The position numbers and the translations under genes were made by a program. From Chromobacterium piscinae (lineage in GTDB: Bacteria > Pseudomonadota > Gammaproteobacteria > Burkholderiales > Chromobacteriaceae): a stretch of DNA of 64,000 nucleotides. Location of the stretch: assembly GCF_021129175.1 (NCBI RefSeq), contig NZ_JAJOHV010000002.1, positions 1 through 64,000 of the forward strand. The letters run 5' to 3'. The notes below the pieces were generated by a model, which made no database searches, had not been told where the DNA came from, and saw only the letters and a program-made list of their open reading frames with translations. This document shows positions 63,580-64,000 of this stretch, piece after piece. Position 1 is the first letter of the stretch. Every line of letters begins with the position of its first letter.

Positions 63580-64000
63580 ATGGAAAAAAATCACACCAGC
63601 CGACTGGAAACGGCGCGCGAAGTGCTGCATGAAGAAGCGGCCGCGCTGGGCACCCTGGCCGAGCGCCTGAACGGCGAATTCCTGGACGCGGTGGAGATCA
63701 TCCTGGCCTGCGAAGGCCGCGTGATCGTCACCGGCATGGGCAAGTCCGGCCATGTGGGGCGCAAGATCGCCGCCACGCTGGCCAGCACCGGCACGCCGGC
63801 CTTCTTCGTGCACCCAGCCGAGGCCGCCCACGGCGACCTCGGCATGATCACCGGCGACGACGTGGTGATCGCGCTGTCCAACTCCGGCGAATCGGCCGAA
63901 GTGGTGTCGCTGCTGCCGGCGCTGAAGCTGAAGGGCGGCAAGCTGATCGCGGTGACCGGCCGGTCGGAATCCACGCTGTCCCAGGCCGCGGACATCCTGC
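63580..64000 (+). CDS. kdsD: D-arabinose-5-phosphate isomerase, KdsD/KpsF type (3' end outside window)
   Basis: The first 140 residues are present. SIS (sugar isomerase) domain with VTGMGKSGHVGRKIAATLASTGTPAFFVHP and the GDLGMIT, ALSNSGESAEVV segments typical of KdsD/KpsF (shown in part). It converts ribulose-5-phosphate to arabinose-5-phosphate, the first committed step toward Kdo and lipopolysaccharide. Divergent from the KefB-type gene; kdsC and lpt genes often follow, but they would lie beyond this window. The upstream TATACT-like sequences are too close to the start to call a promoter. Confidence 0.9.
   Translation, partial: MEKNHTSRLETAREVLHEEAAALGTLAERLNGEFLDAVEIILACEGRVIVTGMGKSGHVGRKIAATLASTGTPAFFVHPAEAAHGDLGMITGDDVVIALSNSGESAEVVSLLPALKLKGGKLIAVTGRSESTLSQAADIL

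Overview
The window comes from the chromosome of a violacein-producing Chromobacterium, or a very close relative in the Neisseriales. The complete five-gene violacein operon vioA-vioB-vioC-vioD-vioE lies on the minus strand (positions 244-7577). VioE keeps Tyr17, Ser19, Glu66 and Arg172 at the numbering published for C. violaceum. The surrounding genes are GC-rich and fit a free-living, motile, chitinolytic betaproteobacterium: chemoreceptors, a GH18 chitinase, acetate and glyoxylate genes, and a trehalose PTS.

Layout. Positions 1-230 hold the tail of an unrecognised gene and its terminator. Positions 244-7885 hold vioABCDE and a regulatory region with a CviR-type LuxR box and two further palindromes. 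Positions 7886-11390 hold a secreted sphingomyelinase/DNase-I-like enzyme, two YceI proteins and a cytochrome b561. Positions 11722-12659 hold a small Cys-rich protein convergent with a methyltransferase. Positions 12922-16948 hold yjcH-actP-acs for acetate uptake and activation. Positions 17103-20913 hold an outer-membrane protein, a methyltransferase and a dCache chemoreceptor. Positions 21017-23290 hold a DUF4865/tautomerase/carboxymuconolactone-decarboxylase operon with a divergent LysR gene. Positions 23316-27091 hold an RnfB-like ferredoxin, nth, an HtrA-type lipoprotein protease and a RibD-C reductase. Positions 27147-29265 hold an APC transporter and a small secreted protein.

Positions 29378-36295 hold a trehalose locus: treB (PTS EIIBC), treC (trehalose-6-phosphate hydrolase), a LamB-like porin and, 1.7 kb upstream of treB, a GntR-type treR. 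Two TreR-like operators overlap a good sigma-70 promoter in front of treB. The treB-treR interval holds an AT-rich insertion. It is bounded by two degenerate sequences resembling integron attC sites and carries a 91-residue cassette-style ORF, followed by a 208-residue secreted-protein gene.

Positions 36383-39000 hold a LysR gene divergent from aceB (malate synthase A). Positions 39146-43781 hold small metabolic and membrane genes. Positions 43972-48219 form one tightly packed unit, hflK-hflC-Nramp-TerC, joining the FtsH-modulating membrane complex to two metal-transport families. Positions 48602-50983 hold a chitinase with a second CviR-type box far upstream. Positions 51276-53555 hold an SgrR-family regulator and a secreted protein. 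Positions 54100-58915 hold two NIT-type chemoreceptors followed by a periplasmic binding-like protein. The window ends with tRNA-Gly(CCC), an AsmA-family gene, a KefB-type antiporter and the start of a divergent kdsD-type isomerase gene.

The likeliest undescribed material is the cassette-like insertion in the trehalose locus, the composite palindromic control region of vioA, the hflKC-Nramp-TerC operon and the DUF4865/tautomerase/CMD operon. All assignments come from reading the sequence and recalling family features; no database search was run.
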